Shown: piece after piece, positions 32,801 through 39,950 of the stretch
Position numbering within the stretch: the stretch's first letter is position 1
How the letters are laid out: the number at the start of each line of letters is the position of its first letter
NCBI RefSeq assembly: GCF_000365425.1
Contig: NZ_AQOV01000003.1
Span: 62,001 to 126,000 of the forward strand
DNA: 64,000 bases
Reading direction: 5' to 3'
From: Methylomonas sp. MK1
GTDB taxonomy: Bacteria > Pseudomonadota > Gammaproteobacteria > Methylococcales > Methylomonadaceae
Position numbers and translations under genes: made by a program
The notes under the pieces: generated by a model
The model's database searches: none
What the model was told of the DNA's origin: nothing
The model's input: only the letters and a program-made list of their open reading frames with translations

Positions 32801-35800
32801 GCGGAAAAAATTCAGGCATTTGTTCTCGGGCTCGAACAAGCTTTAGTTCAAGAGCAGGGCCAAGCGCTAACTGCCGATCAGCGACAACCTCATGAACTGA
32901 CATTGTCTGAGTTTGCTTCTCAGGTAGTTGTCGAGCAGTTGGAAAATCATGGTCGAAAATGGAATGTTTCGTTAGGAGCCTATTCGGCTTTTTCCGACGC
33001 GGAAAGTTCTGCTGATACTGTTGCCGATGTTCATCGTGCCGCCGTAAAAAATGCACTTTATCTAAATTCATCTGAAAACACGCAAGGCTCTATTTCGGCC
33101 ACTATGCCACCGTTGCCGGTATTGATTGAGTATCCCGATCTTGTAAGGGATTACGGATTTCAAAGTAAGTTGGTCGAGTTTAAGGATGTAACACGCGGAG
33201 CATATTCGGGACAGGTCGACCAAACGTTAATCGCGGAGGTTGGTGGGTTTCAAGTAGGGAAACTGGATTACTCAATCTATAACGGAATACCCGCAATCCA
33301 GATGGTCGAAGTGGAAAATGATCATCGCCGGCTGGGGTACGCTACAGTGCTTGTAAAACAGTTGCAGCGCCAATTTCCTAATACAGAAATTGAATGGGGC
33401 GAATTAACTGAGGATGGTGAAAAATTTCGAGGTAGCTTGCGAATTACCGAAAAGCCTAGCGAACATGCACCAGAATTTGAGCGGCTAAATATAGCAATTG
33501 CAGAGCGTGACCGATTGCTTTCCGAGGCAAATTACTTCAATGCTCTCAAGAATTCGACGCCAGAGCAGATTGAAACGTATTCGAATCTAACCGAGCCACT
33601 TAACAATTTGCATGACTTGATTTATGACTTGGAAAACGAATTATCCAATCAGACCGAAACTGTTAGGTTAATTGATACCGAAAATGTAACTACATTCAAC
33701 AAATCTATCGGCGCTGACAACTCGACGACGATTACTGTAGCCGAGCTGACTGCGGTCGAATATCAGGCGCTAGTGGATGCTGATGAGGTATATCAGCGTG
33801 AGCTGGTTCGTGTCTATGGGGAAGACAAAGCGGGCGATGCCCGCTATTTACAAAAGCACGAAGATCCGGTCTTACAAGAGGCTGCTTATGCTTTCCATGC
33901 CGCTTCTGATGTTTGGCATAGCGCTGTTGCCGATGCCAGAAAGACGTTGGCCGGTGACAATACAATTCCACATGTTATGGATGAACGCACTGGCGATGCG
34001 AAGTTATCTTCTGGCTTGGCGGCTGATATTTCGACCGTCTTGCAGCGGTCGGAAGAATGGACGTTCGATCATTTTCAAGACTACGAAGGGGATAGCCTGG
34101 ATGCCGCTTTGCGTAAGGAAGGGTTACATACCCTTAAGGATGTTACAGGCGATCTACCTGGGCAGTTTTTTGACAATGCTATTCGTCGTCTCTCGCCTGT
34201 TTTTGGTATAGAGCCCGATGATTTTAGCGTTACCAATGCTTACTTAGAACGCAAGGGGTTGGCTCAGGCGTTCCAGACAATGGCCGCTAGGTTAGTCCAG
34301 GAACAAACACAACAAGTTTCTTCGTCTGCGATCACCTTATCCAAAGAAGGTGTTGAGTTGGATAGGCGCAATGTGCTCGATCTGTTCCCAGAGCTCAATG
34401 GTCCAGATGGCAAACCGAATGGATTTGGCATATCGAAAATTATTTTAATGCCAGACGGTAAGGTTGTTATCGATAGTGACAGCAAGAAAGCAATCGTGGC
34501 CGATACATCAGCGCAGTCCGAAACCGGGGTCACACATCAGGATATTGCTGACTATTACGAACGTGGATTTATTAAAACGGTGGTATTACCGGAATCTACT
34601 AAAACTGAAACAGCTCAATTTGAAGGGGGCGTTATGCGCGATCCTGATGTTAATTCAACTGAACGTCTTTTAGAGGATTCGGTGCGGAATATTGAGTACG
34701 CGCAAGAGGTCATTCCTGAATGGCGTGGTAGTTACGTTCAAGAGCAGGGCAATGGAAATGTTCGCCTTGCTCTTGATTTAATTGAAAGGGGTGAAATCGA
34801 TAAAGCGATTGATGCACTATGGTTAAACGTCGACCTAGAACACCGGTATGGTGGTGAAAACAGCGATGAGTTTCGTGACGTCATAAAAGTAGTGGAAGAA
34901 GACTGGCGGAAATGGCAAGCCGACAATGGAGTTGGCCCGGCTATCACACCGGCTATGAAACGGGAATTTGATGACTTGCCGCGCGATCTGAGTCAGTTAT
35001 CGGGTGCGACGTTCGAAGAGTATCAAAAGGCGGCGGAGGCTGCCAGATTAGATGAGCAAGCCGTAATGAATGACCCGGATAGCTCTGATGAAGACATATC
35101 TGCCGCTCGGGAGAAGAGGAAATCCGCCGATCTGTTGGCTACGGTAAACAATTCAGACTTTCAAAATAAAGTTTCTGAATTTGAACAGAAACAAGCGGCT
35201 GCCAATTTGTCCGGCCTCGGTGGTGATAGTGTGCGGCCAGACCAACAAAACACAGGAAATGATAAGACCTTTATTGCAGTGCCTTTCCGCGAGAAAGAGG
35301 AAGCTAAAGCATTGGGTGCCAAATGGGATAGGCAACATACATCCTGGTTCATTCCTGTTGGTGTTGATCAATCGGCGTTTTCTAAATGGTTGCCGTCGGA
35401 GTCCGGAGAAGTAAAAGTAACGTCAGTCGCTAATTCTCAGGTGGGTAAACCAACCACCTCCGATAAGTTATACCTCGCTGTTCCCTATTCGGAGAGAAAG
35501 GCCGCGAAAGAAGCCGGCGCTAAGTGGGATGCCGGCGCTAAATCTTGGTATGTCGGCCAAAATGCCAATATGGACAAGTTGCAACGTTGGTTGCCTGATA
35601 GCACTAAACCGCAGCAAGAACCGGCAATGACGCCGCGCGAAGAGTTTTCATCGTTACTTAAGGATATGGGGTTTGTGCTTTCGGGAAACCATCCAGTTAT
35701 GGATGGACAGCGTCATAGGCTTGAAACAGTTGGTGATAAGGCTGGCGAGAAAGCTGGATTTTATGTTGCTCACCTGGATGGTCATCCTGCCGGTTTTGCT

Positions 35801-36886
35801 CAAAATAATCGTACCGGCGAAGCCCAGAAATGGAAGTCAAAGGGCTATTCGCTTAGCGATGGAGAAAAGGCGGAATTGCAAGCTCAAAGCGCTTCTAAGT
35901 TGCAAGCAAGAGAAAACGAGATAAAAGCTAAACAGGATGCCGTCGCGGCGTCTATAAGACAGCTACTTGCTATCGCTCCGCCTGCATCTGCCGATCATCA
36001 ATATTTGCAATCGAAGGAAGCCCGGCCAGGTGATCTTCGAATGGTGCCGACCGATTCAACAATGTTGCCTCCCGATTCGGCAGTAATGATTGGTAAAACA
36101 TGGAAGGAGTCGAAGGAGCTGCGGGACTCGCACCCGGATAAACTGGTGTTCACCGCTGGTGATTTGCTCTTGTCGGCGCAAGATGTCAGTGGCGTAATTC
36201 GATCAGTACAATCTATCCAGGAAAACGGCGTGAAGCGCTTTGCTGCTGGTGGTGCTAAGCAAGACATGTTTCATGTTGTCGGCGGCAATGGCGTGGAAGC
36301 GTTGGCGAGAGCTCCGGCCATAGTGATAGGTGAGGGGTATGCTACGGCTGATACGTTATCCCAGTCCCTGAGCTATCCAACAATCGCGGCCTTCGATTCA
36401 GGCAATTTGCCACACGTTGCGAAGTTATTGCGCAACCGGTTTCCGGACAAACCTATCATCATTGCCGGGGATAATGATTTACATCAGGAACTGACCGAGG
36501 GCCGCAATCCTGGTAAGGAAAAGGCAGCGGCGGCTGCAAAAGCGGTCGGAGGTGTAGCTTTGTTTCCGATTTTCGCCCCTGGTGAGCAGGCTTACCCAGC
36601 CGATCTTGATCCAGTTACGCCGGCACTGGCAAAAAATGGGGGGTTATCGGATGCCCAGAAAGAGGCTATCTCGAATATGAAGTCCTTCACGGATTTCAAC
36701 GATCTTGCGACAAAAAGTGAATTAGGTTGGGAAGGAGTTGAACGCCAGGTAACTAATGTCGTGAATAAAATCGTATCCAATCATCATGAACGAATTGAAG
36801 CCAGACAGCAGCAAGATAATGTTCAGCGCCTAGAGCTGCAACAACGGCAGAAACTAGCGTCGCGCAACGCGGTTGCAATTATTTAG
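26846..36886 (+). CDS. Giant multidomain protein: methylase, SNO helicase, ArdC, Toprim primase (TraC-like)
   Basis: The 3346-residue protein ends the tra operon where RK2 has the primase gene traC (about 1060 residues). Domains in order: adenine-methyltransferase-like core (EPSAGTG at 174-180, NPPF at 239-242); Gly/Ser linker (about 385-475); Strawberry-notch-type helicase (Walker A GDGTGVGKG with Lys574, DEAH 684-687, QGFGRTHR from 1079) with a long C-terminal part to about 1560; ArdC-like ssDNA-binding domain (about 1704-1860); zincin-like domain with HELGHWTGH at 1909-1917; GNAT-like segment (RRLGYAT at 2161); two DUF5710-like repeats (about 2807-2848, 2873-2918); Toprim with Glu3163 and DND 3209-3211. 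It probably enters the recipient with the DNA, to prime and protect it; this is inferred. Confidence 0.88.
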   Translation: MAKKPISNQGQLDFFNVFEDWLVPEPTSADKPEAAIKERLESSPNDARHLLALRLAQRLSEDGGVTSKVLTEEANRAFGGTQAGGDYLSKDAYDALEAAFNIHLLGTEDPNWNALNADEAKLKVVDLTNRIQRVPTQTRRDEEMEEFQQFSTPPALSFVANWVANVKKDDVMEEPSAGTGDLAIWSKMVGAKLILNELSPRRQALLGALFPEATIFKENAEQLDNVLPTDFKPTVVVMNPPFSSTAGRVQGQRDTTNGARHLEQSLKRLEQGGRLVAIVGNGMAADKPAFASWWKDVQAKYNVRANIGISGREYAKYGTTFDNQILVIDKNGATTQAILTGKVDSVADLPALLEGIRNDRQHIQSTPDKQASRPNTPPVSDTIQSGNGVSGISIGADGVRAESAGNGADSGTTPIDSEVRGSTEDSYVPNDGIGAGSGVPDRVIGNVGGSSGGDTGGNSSLTTSNSTASVAVEAKDDLATEFTDSVFANYAPQRLTVQGAKPHPGKLVQSAAMSAVQPPAPSYAPLLPKGLIEDGLLSIAQIEAVVYAGQAHSETLPNGSRKGFFIGDGTGVGKGREISGIILDNMLQGRKKAVWVSFNEGLIEDAKRDFAGVGGDPSKLFFQGKTKAGNAITQEEGILFTTYSTLRGGEKKQANDLGQKGGKSRAQQIIDWLGKDFDGVIAFDEAHSMGNAIAIKGKRGVKKPSQQAIAGINLQRELPNSRVTYVSATGATEISNLSYADRLGLWGEGTPFADTTAFINGVSKGGIASMELISRDMKAMGMYLARSLSYDGVSYERLEHPLSDLQEDIYNELAGAWQVVLNNVEQALELTQAGKSGPGKSAAMSQFWGAHQRFFNQIVTAMQTPAVIDHIRDQLDAGHAAVIQLVNTNEAAQERIIADATANDALLEELDFTPRQMLMDYVRNGFPVAAYEQTQDANGNTTYVPVRDSEGNQVFDREAIALRDSLLDTLHQIRVPENPLDSIINAFGSDRVAEVTGRGRRFVQTRDDEGNLKVVEEKRGKHSSRADSEAFQADKKDILIFSGAGGTGYSFHADNTAENQRKRIHYILQPGWRADAAVQGFGRTHRTNQAQEPHYVLPTTNLKAQKRFVSSIARRLDQLGALTRGQREATSQGMFTASDNLESQYASTALNNFFRDLYRGTTSLKFHEVTKQMGLNLLDENASLNESNLPAIPQFLNRLLSLKTDMQNQVFGEFEQRLIEAVDYAKQRGLYDVGLQTMTALSIQKTRDDVAYEDKKTGAQTRYVELAVTNEVHYYKWDEVKKFVKENPKEGDLSGWFVSEFGKSKGDVFYLGDIGERLDSDGKSVRRGIVHTIKKHDYRYIDNADVISRGYDYRTVSANGVGSYQRVTLTRAIDETEAKKLWNEQIANAPKTETKTERMLVGVILPIWDRVEGAETIQRLQTDDGEQLLGRMLGPKSAKQTLKNLGLDSGLAGMSVGDLFESIKKGNKAILSNGWEISTAKVNFEDRIEIKGRSYFTDAEKRLLKDQGAFVERINWSDRVFIPTGEGGVGVFERITASKPVVDLIEKNRGKDSANSESDDLDMHVHDSSLPVGDSTDVIETSADSGDSTFSPCTQPPDQEGIFLLANRQYAKFQHGLWYLSYPTPKEAAQSEWNIPGNMIPSDRYPDQSWVLYSHGRKDAFFGEIVTPGAKVKIDEITNPTTTNVVGIAVAPTNGVIRQEGVSMEKAKKPFHEVVAEKLIAQLEQGTAPWQRPWNPDEAGGFLPYNPLTGKRYKGINTLNLLSEDRNDNRWMTYKQAGELGGQVREGEKSTGVQYWKFTDEQIKRDDNGNPVLDGEGKPVKVVVKLERPRVFFASVFNAEQIDGLPPLEKKEVTWNPIERAENILAASRADIHHNGGSRAFYRPSTDSIHLPEKGQFPTAENYYATALHELGHWTGHEDRLNRDIAHPFGSEAYAKEELRAEIASMILGEELGIGHDPGQHAAYVGSWIKALRDDPMEIFRAASDAEKIQAFVLGLEQALVQEQGQALTADQRQPHELTLSEFASQVVVEQLENHGRKWNVSLGAYSAFSDAESSADTVADVHRAAVKNALYLNSSENTQGSISATMPPLPVLIEYPDLVRDYGFQSKLVEFKDVTRGAYSGQVDQTLIAEVGGFQVGKLDYSIYNGIPAIQMVEVENDHRRLGYATVLVKQLQRQFPNTEIEWGELTEDGEKFRGSLRITEKPSEHAPEFERLNIAIAERDRLLSEANYFNALKNSTPEQIETYSNLTEPLNNLHDLIYDLENELSNQTETVRLIDTENVTTFNKSIGADNSTTITVAELTAVEYQALVDADEVYQRELVRVYGEDKAGDARYLQKHEDPVLQEAAYAFHAASDVWHSAVADARKTLAGDNTIPHVMDERTGDAKLSSGLAADISTVLQRSEEWTFDHFQDYEGDSLDAALRKEGLHTLKDVTGDLPGQFFDNAIRRLSPVFGIEPDDFSVTNAYLERKGLAQAFQTMAARLVQEQTQQVSSSAITLSKEGVELDRRNVLDLFPELNGPDGKPNGFGISKIILMPDGKVVIDSDSKKAIVADTSAQSETGVTHQDIADYYERGFIKTVVLPESTKTETAQFEGGVMRDPDVNSTERLLEDSVRNIEYAQEVIPEWRGSYVQEQGNGNVRLALDLIERGEIDKAIDALWLNVDLEHRYGGENSDEFRDVIKVVEEDWRKWQADNGVGPAITPAMKREFDDLPRDLSQLSGATFEEYQKAAEAARLDEQAVMNDPDSSDEDISAAREKRKSADLLATVNNSDFQNKVSEFEQKQAAANLSGLGGDSVRPDQQNTGNDKTFIAVPFREKEEAKALGAKWDRQHTSWFIPVGVDQSAFSKWLPSESGEVKVTSVANSQVGKPTTSDKLYLAVPYSERKAAKEAGAKWDAGAKSWYVGQNANMDKLQRWLPDSTKPQQEPAMTPREEFSSLLKDMGFVLSGNHPVMDGQRHRLETVGDKAGEKAGFYVAHLDGHPAGFAQNNRTGEAQKWKSKGYSLSDGEKAELQAQSASKLQARENEIKAKQDAVAASIRQLLAIAPPASADHQYLQSKEARPGDLRMVPTDSTMLPPDSAVMIGKTWKESKELRDSHPDKLVFTAGDLLLSAQDVSGVIRSVQSIQENGVKRFAAGGAKQDMFHVVGGNGVEALARAPAIVIGEGYATADTLSQSLSYPTIAAFDSGNLPHVAKLLRNRFPDKPIIIAGDNDLHQELTEGRNPGKEKAAAAAKAVGGVALFPIFAPGEQAYPADLDPVTPALAKNGGLSDAQKEAISNMKSFTDFNDLATKSELGWEGVERQVTNVVNKIVSNHHERIEARQQQDNVQRLELQQRQKLASRNAVAII
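31941..31957 (+). promoter_or_regulatory. Internal ribosome binding site and start codon before the ArdC part
   Basis: AGGAGGG (31941-31947) stands seven bases before an in-frame ATG (31955) that encodes Met1704 of the giant protein. The next residues, EKAKKPFHEVVAEKLIAQLE, are the usual beginning of ArdC-type proteins. The signal is better than that of the full-length gene, so a 1643-residue C-terminal product may be made on its own. Confidence 0.65.
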
Positions 36887-36961
36887 GTTGTAGCTTACAG
36901 CCATCAGCCAGTGAAAACCGCTGGCGAGAAGAAATCCAGTTAGATGATGGACGTTGATTTT

Positions 36962-36974
36962 TTTAGCCGCTAAA
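36962..36974. promoter_or_regulatory. KorB-type operator after the tra operon
   Basis: An exact TTTAGCCGCTAAA lies 75 bp downstream of the giant gene and 119 bp before the next small gene. It is the last such site to the right, so it marks the apparent end of the conserved backbone. Confidence 0.82.
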
Positions 36975-37093
36975 ATTTTCAATTGTTTTTCTGCGTTTTT
37001 TATTATGGTGTTGCCCGATAACATTGGCCAGGAACCGAATGAATTGACAGCGGCGGAAACATGTCGGTACTGCTTGCCGTGGAGGTATATGTT

Positions 37094-37324
37094 ATGGGCA
37101 AACCTGAACCAATTGCCGATTTAAGCGACGATGAGCGCAAACTGCTGATTGAAGGATTGACAGCGTTGCGTCGGGAGCGTGATCAGGCGTGGAATCTGGC
37201 CTGTGATGCTGCCGATGCGAATGGAAGGCGTCGACCTTCCTTGCGTCAGTTCGGTATCGATGATATTAAACGGCTTGCTCGGCGAATTGGCGGTAGAAAT
37301 GCCCATACCCACTGGCTTGAATAG
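37094..37324 (+). CDS. Small conserved-looking protein of 76 residues
   Basis: The protein MGKPEPIADLSDDERKLLIE is charged and helical and ends in a basic, Gly-rich tail (RRIGGRNAHTHWLE). I chose the ATG at 37094, preceded by GGAGG at 37081 (8 bases away); a start at 37061 is possible. I do not recognise it. It follows the last KorB site, so it may be the distal gene of the backbone rather than load. Confidence 0.65.
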   Translation: MGKPEPIADLSDDERKLLIEGLTALRRERDQAWNLACDAADANGRRRPSLRQFGIDDIKRLARRIGGRNAHTHWLE

Positions 37325-37488
37325 TACCGGTAAGTCGTTTTCTATACGGTTCGTCATACCCATCAAAAAATAAGTCAATCGAACGTTGTTTTTTAGAACC
37401 AGTGTTCTGCACTGAGAAGAACGACATTTCTGGGGTTCTGGCTTAGAATCGCCACTATCATCACAAGCCGCGAAAAGATGAGGCGATT

Positions 37489-38253
37489 TTGCAAAATATA
37501 GCTGGGAATGACGTATCCATTTTTTTATTCCGCTTTGAAATACGCGGTCATGCCATCGACTTTGTGTTGAATGAGGCGATTGCCGAAGATATGTACCCCG
37601 ATATCGATGAGAAAATGAAACCGCTCGTCCATGCCTGTTGCGAAACACTTTTGCGATACAGACACCTCAGTGTGAGTAATACCATTATGGATGGCAATTT
37701 TCTGGTTACCGGAGAATTTGAGGTCATGCTGAGTAAGGGGCTAGGGCAACACTTTGCGCATGACGAAAAGCAGAGGTTATTCCAGGATGCCAAAAATATC
37801 GCCGATCTTCTGGGGGAGGTTATGGACAGGGGAACCCAAGCAGAGAAAAACGGAATACAACGGAACCTACCCCCAATAGAGCATACGCCAAATCCCAAGA
37901 AGATAAAAAAAGGGCTTGAGCAGCTGGGAAAAACCAAACACCAACAGGCAAAAAGGCAATGGCTTGCAGAGGGAGTACCAATACGGCCAGGGTTAAGGCA
38001 GTTGCGTCCTGAGGATTTACCGCCTCATGTCACCGCTTCCAGTGGCTATGACCATAGAGGGCTTTGCTATGTCTTCGATCATAAAACACTGGGGGAGCTG
38101 GGGCGGATTGTCATGATCAAGGCCGGTGAGCAAGAAATGTTGATGCAGGCCGATTTATACGTAGGGCAAGAAACCCCGGAATCCGCTATTGTAAAAAAGA
38201 AAAAGGCAATATTTGAGGAAGTAGTTGCAACTGTCAACGCATGCTTTATATAA
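37489..38253 (+). CDS. Unknown 254-residue protein
   Basis: The product is a soluble, mixed-structure protein with a Lys-rich central stretch (about residues 135-165: HTPNPKKIKKGLEQLGKTKH) and no signal peptide or familiar motif. The first in-frame start is a TTG at 37489 with GAGG nearby; the next methionine is 35 residues in (MYPDIDEK). Codon use looks coding throughout. It is not part of the tra operon and may belong to a small accessory island with the next gene. Confidence 0.55.
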   Translation: MQNIAGNDVSIFLFRFEIRGHAIDFVLNEAIAEDMYPDIDEKMKPLVHACCETLLRYRHLSVSNTIMDGNFLVTGEFEVMLSKGLGQHFAHDEKQRLFQDAKNIADLLGEVMDRGTQAEKNGIQRNLPPIEHTPNPKKIKKGLEQLGKTKHQQAKRQWLAEGVPIRPGLRQLRPEDLPPHVTASSGYDHRGLCYVFDHKTLGELGRIVMIKAGEQEMLMQADLYVGQETPESAIVKKKKAIFEEVVATVNACFI

Positions 38254-38273
38254 ATAAGGCATAACCGAATTCA

Positions 38274-38594
38274 ATGCGCGTCCGAATACATTGCTTACGT
38301 GAACGTGGCAGGCCACTCCCAAAACATCAGTTCGCATTTAAGCCTGCGCCGGCAGGATGGCTCACTGTGCACGAAGAACGCGACAACGTATTAAACCGAT
38401 ACACCAGAGTCGCCAGGTTCCGGGCGATGGAAAATAGCAACGAGCTATTACCGGCCTTGCGAGACGCTCAGTTGGTTGAATTGACGCGTGAACGCTTAAT
38501 CCTATCGGGAATAGAACGACAGGAAGACGTGGTTATCAATAAGATAGAGGACTTTGCCCAAACTTGGGTATGCTGGCTTGGCGAACAGCAATAG
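38274..38594 (+). CDS. Unknown 106-residue protein
   Basis: A small basic protein (MRVRIHCLRERGRPLPKHQF) with a helical C-terminal half containing LRDAQLVELTRERLILSGIE and a final DFAQTWVCWL. No family recognised. It starts 20 bp after the preceding gene on the same strand and may be co-transcribed with it. Confidence 0.55.
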   Translation: MRVRIHCLRERGRPLPKHQFAFKPAPAGWLTVHEERDNVLNRYTRVARFRAMENSNELLPALRDAQLVELTRERLILSGIERQEDVVINKIEDFAQTWVCWLGEQQ

Positions 38595-38920
38595 TTGACC
38601 CGAGCTGTGGCCATGTCGGCATTAGACGGCACTTGCATATTCCAACCCCAAGCCACCTATTCCGACACGATTGTGCCGGTAGTGAATGACGGCTTTTGGA
38701 CGTGGCGAATTGTCGCAATCGACCCTCAGCTGACTACCGCTACTTCATATCGAATGGCAATCATCCAACCATTTCCGGTCATTAGCACTTATGATCAAAG
38801 ATAGACAGGCGAAATACTGTTTTTACCAATGAAATGTTGGTTACCAAAATTGATTTGCGGGAGAATGTGACGTGTATACTCTAATTACATATCCTCAATT
38901 CTGTAAGAAAATCAGTTGCT
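38595..38920. other. Stretch without a confident gene
   Basis: A 69-codon open frame (38595-38804) is present but has no ribosome binding site and directly abuts the previous stop; I do not call it. The last 40 bp before ynfA are AT-rich and probably contain its promoter. Confidence 0.4.
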
Positions 38921-39253
38921 ATGCTTGAAATCAAAACCATTCTGCTATTTCTGGTAACCGCTGTGGCCGAAATTGTCGGATGTTACCTGCCTTATCTATG
39001 GCTTACTCAGGGCAAAAGCCCGTGGCTTCTAGTCCCTGCCGCAATAAGTCTCGCTGCTTTCGCTTGGCTATTATCTTTACATCCTACTGCGGCAGGACGG
39101 ATTTACGCGGCCTATGGTGGCGTCTATATTTTTGTTGCTATCGTTTGGCTCTGGTTAGTTGATGGCATTAAACCCAGTGTATGGGATATTGTTGGCTCTT
39201 CAGTTGCGCTAGTCGGCATGTCAATAATTATGTTTGCACCCAGAGATGCATAA
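38921..39253 (+). CDS. ynfA: YnfA-family (UPF0060) inner-membrane protein
   Basis: The 110-residue protein has four predicted membrane spans and the family hallmarks [13 protein letters not shown] near the N-terminus, [16 protein letters not shown] in the third quarter and [13 protein letters not shown] in the last span. It is related to small multidrug-resistance-type proteins, and its transport substrate is not established. It lies singly between the backbone and the metal genes, with no operon partner. Confidence 0.92.
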   Translation: MLEIKTILLFLVTAVAEIVGCYLPYLWLTQGKSPWLLVPAAISLAAFAWLLSLHPTAAGRIYAAYGGVYIFVAIVWLWLVDGIKPSVWDIVGSSVALVGMSIIMFAPRDA

Positions 39254-39404
39254 CCTGTGTTTAAGTAAAGCGGTTTGAAAACCAAGTAACTACCAGCTCC
39301 ATATTCAACGCCTAAATTCTCCTATATTGCGGCCAACCCTGACGATCTGCCGTTTGTTTCCTAAATGCTTGAATTATTTCGGATGTCGAGTATCCTTTTA
39401 AAGA

Positions 39405-39860
39405 ATGCTTACTCTACCTCACTTTAAAACTTGGCTCTCTGTTGTGCTGATATTCGCCGTGCTCGGTCATTTTGGCCTGGGGCATCGAGATGTGACGGCC
39501 TTTGTGTTATGTTTTGGGGCTGATGGGCATGTAGCGGTAGAAAAAGCTGGAAAAGACCCATTCGCTAGCGTGAATGCTGCCACTCGTTTCAACGATGAGA
39601 CCAATGTGCTTGCGAGCGATGAAGGCGATCCCTGCTCGTCACCTTGCACCGACATCCCTATCGATGGGGATGATCACATTCCCCTACAATTGGCGAAGTT
39701 GTCAAAAATAGCGATTGATATGGGGCTTTTGCCGGTATTTTTCCTGATCTCACTCTTGGTTCTTTACGCCAGAGTCATCATTCGCCAGCCGGCATTGTTC
39801 AACCCACCGTTTACCGATTCCCGACTGCTCGCTTTGCGCAGCATTGTTTTACAGATTTAG
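39405..39860 (+). CDS. Small membrane protein upstream of czcCBA
   Basis: The 151-residue protein has an N-terminal hydrophobic segment (WLSVVLIFAVLGHFGLG), a periplasmic-type middle with paired cysteines (CFGADGHVAVE and DPCSSPCTDIP) and a second span near residues 107-125. The Cys/His/Asp content and its place 90 bp before czcC suggest a periplasmic metal-binding or accessory role, comparable in position to CzcI-type proteins. I cannot assign a family with confidence. Confidence 0.65.
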   Translation: MLTLPHFKTWLSVVLIFAVLGHFGLGHRDVTAFVLCFGADGHVAVEKAGKDPFASVNAATRFNDETNVLASDEGDPCSSPCTDIPIDGDDHIPLQLAKLSKIAIDMGLLPVFFLISLLVLYARVIIRQPALFNPPFTDSRLLALRSIVLQI

Positions 39861-39950
39861 CCACCTCTCCTAGCCGCAACTCACCAGCCGAAGACGCGGG
39901 TTCACCAGTGTCTGTGCTGACGATACTTCTATGCTACGGAGAAAGTTTCC

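Noticed and set aside
33476..33490. Possible further KorB sites (also near 20482 and 41432)
   Set aside because: Only AGCGGCTAAA half matches are present, with the left arm broken, inside coding sequence; they do not meet the exact 13-bp palindrome.
38595..38804. 69-codon frame after the unknown small gene
   Set aside because: It begins directly at the previous stop, lacks a ribosome binding site and shows no protein-like pattern that I trust.
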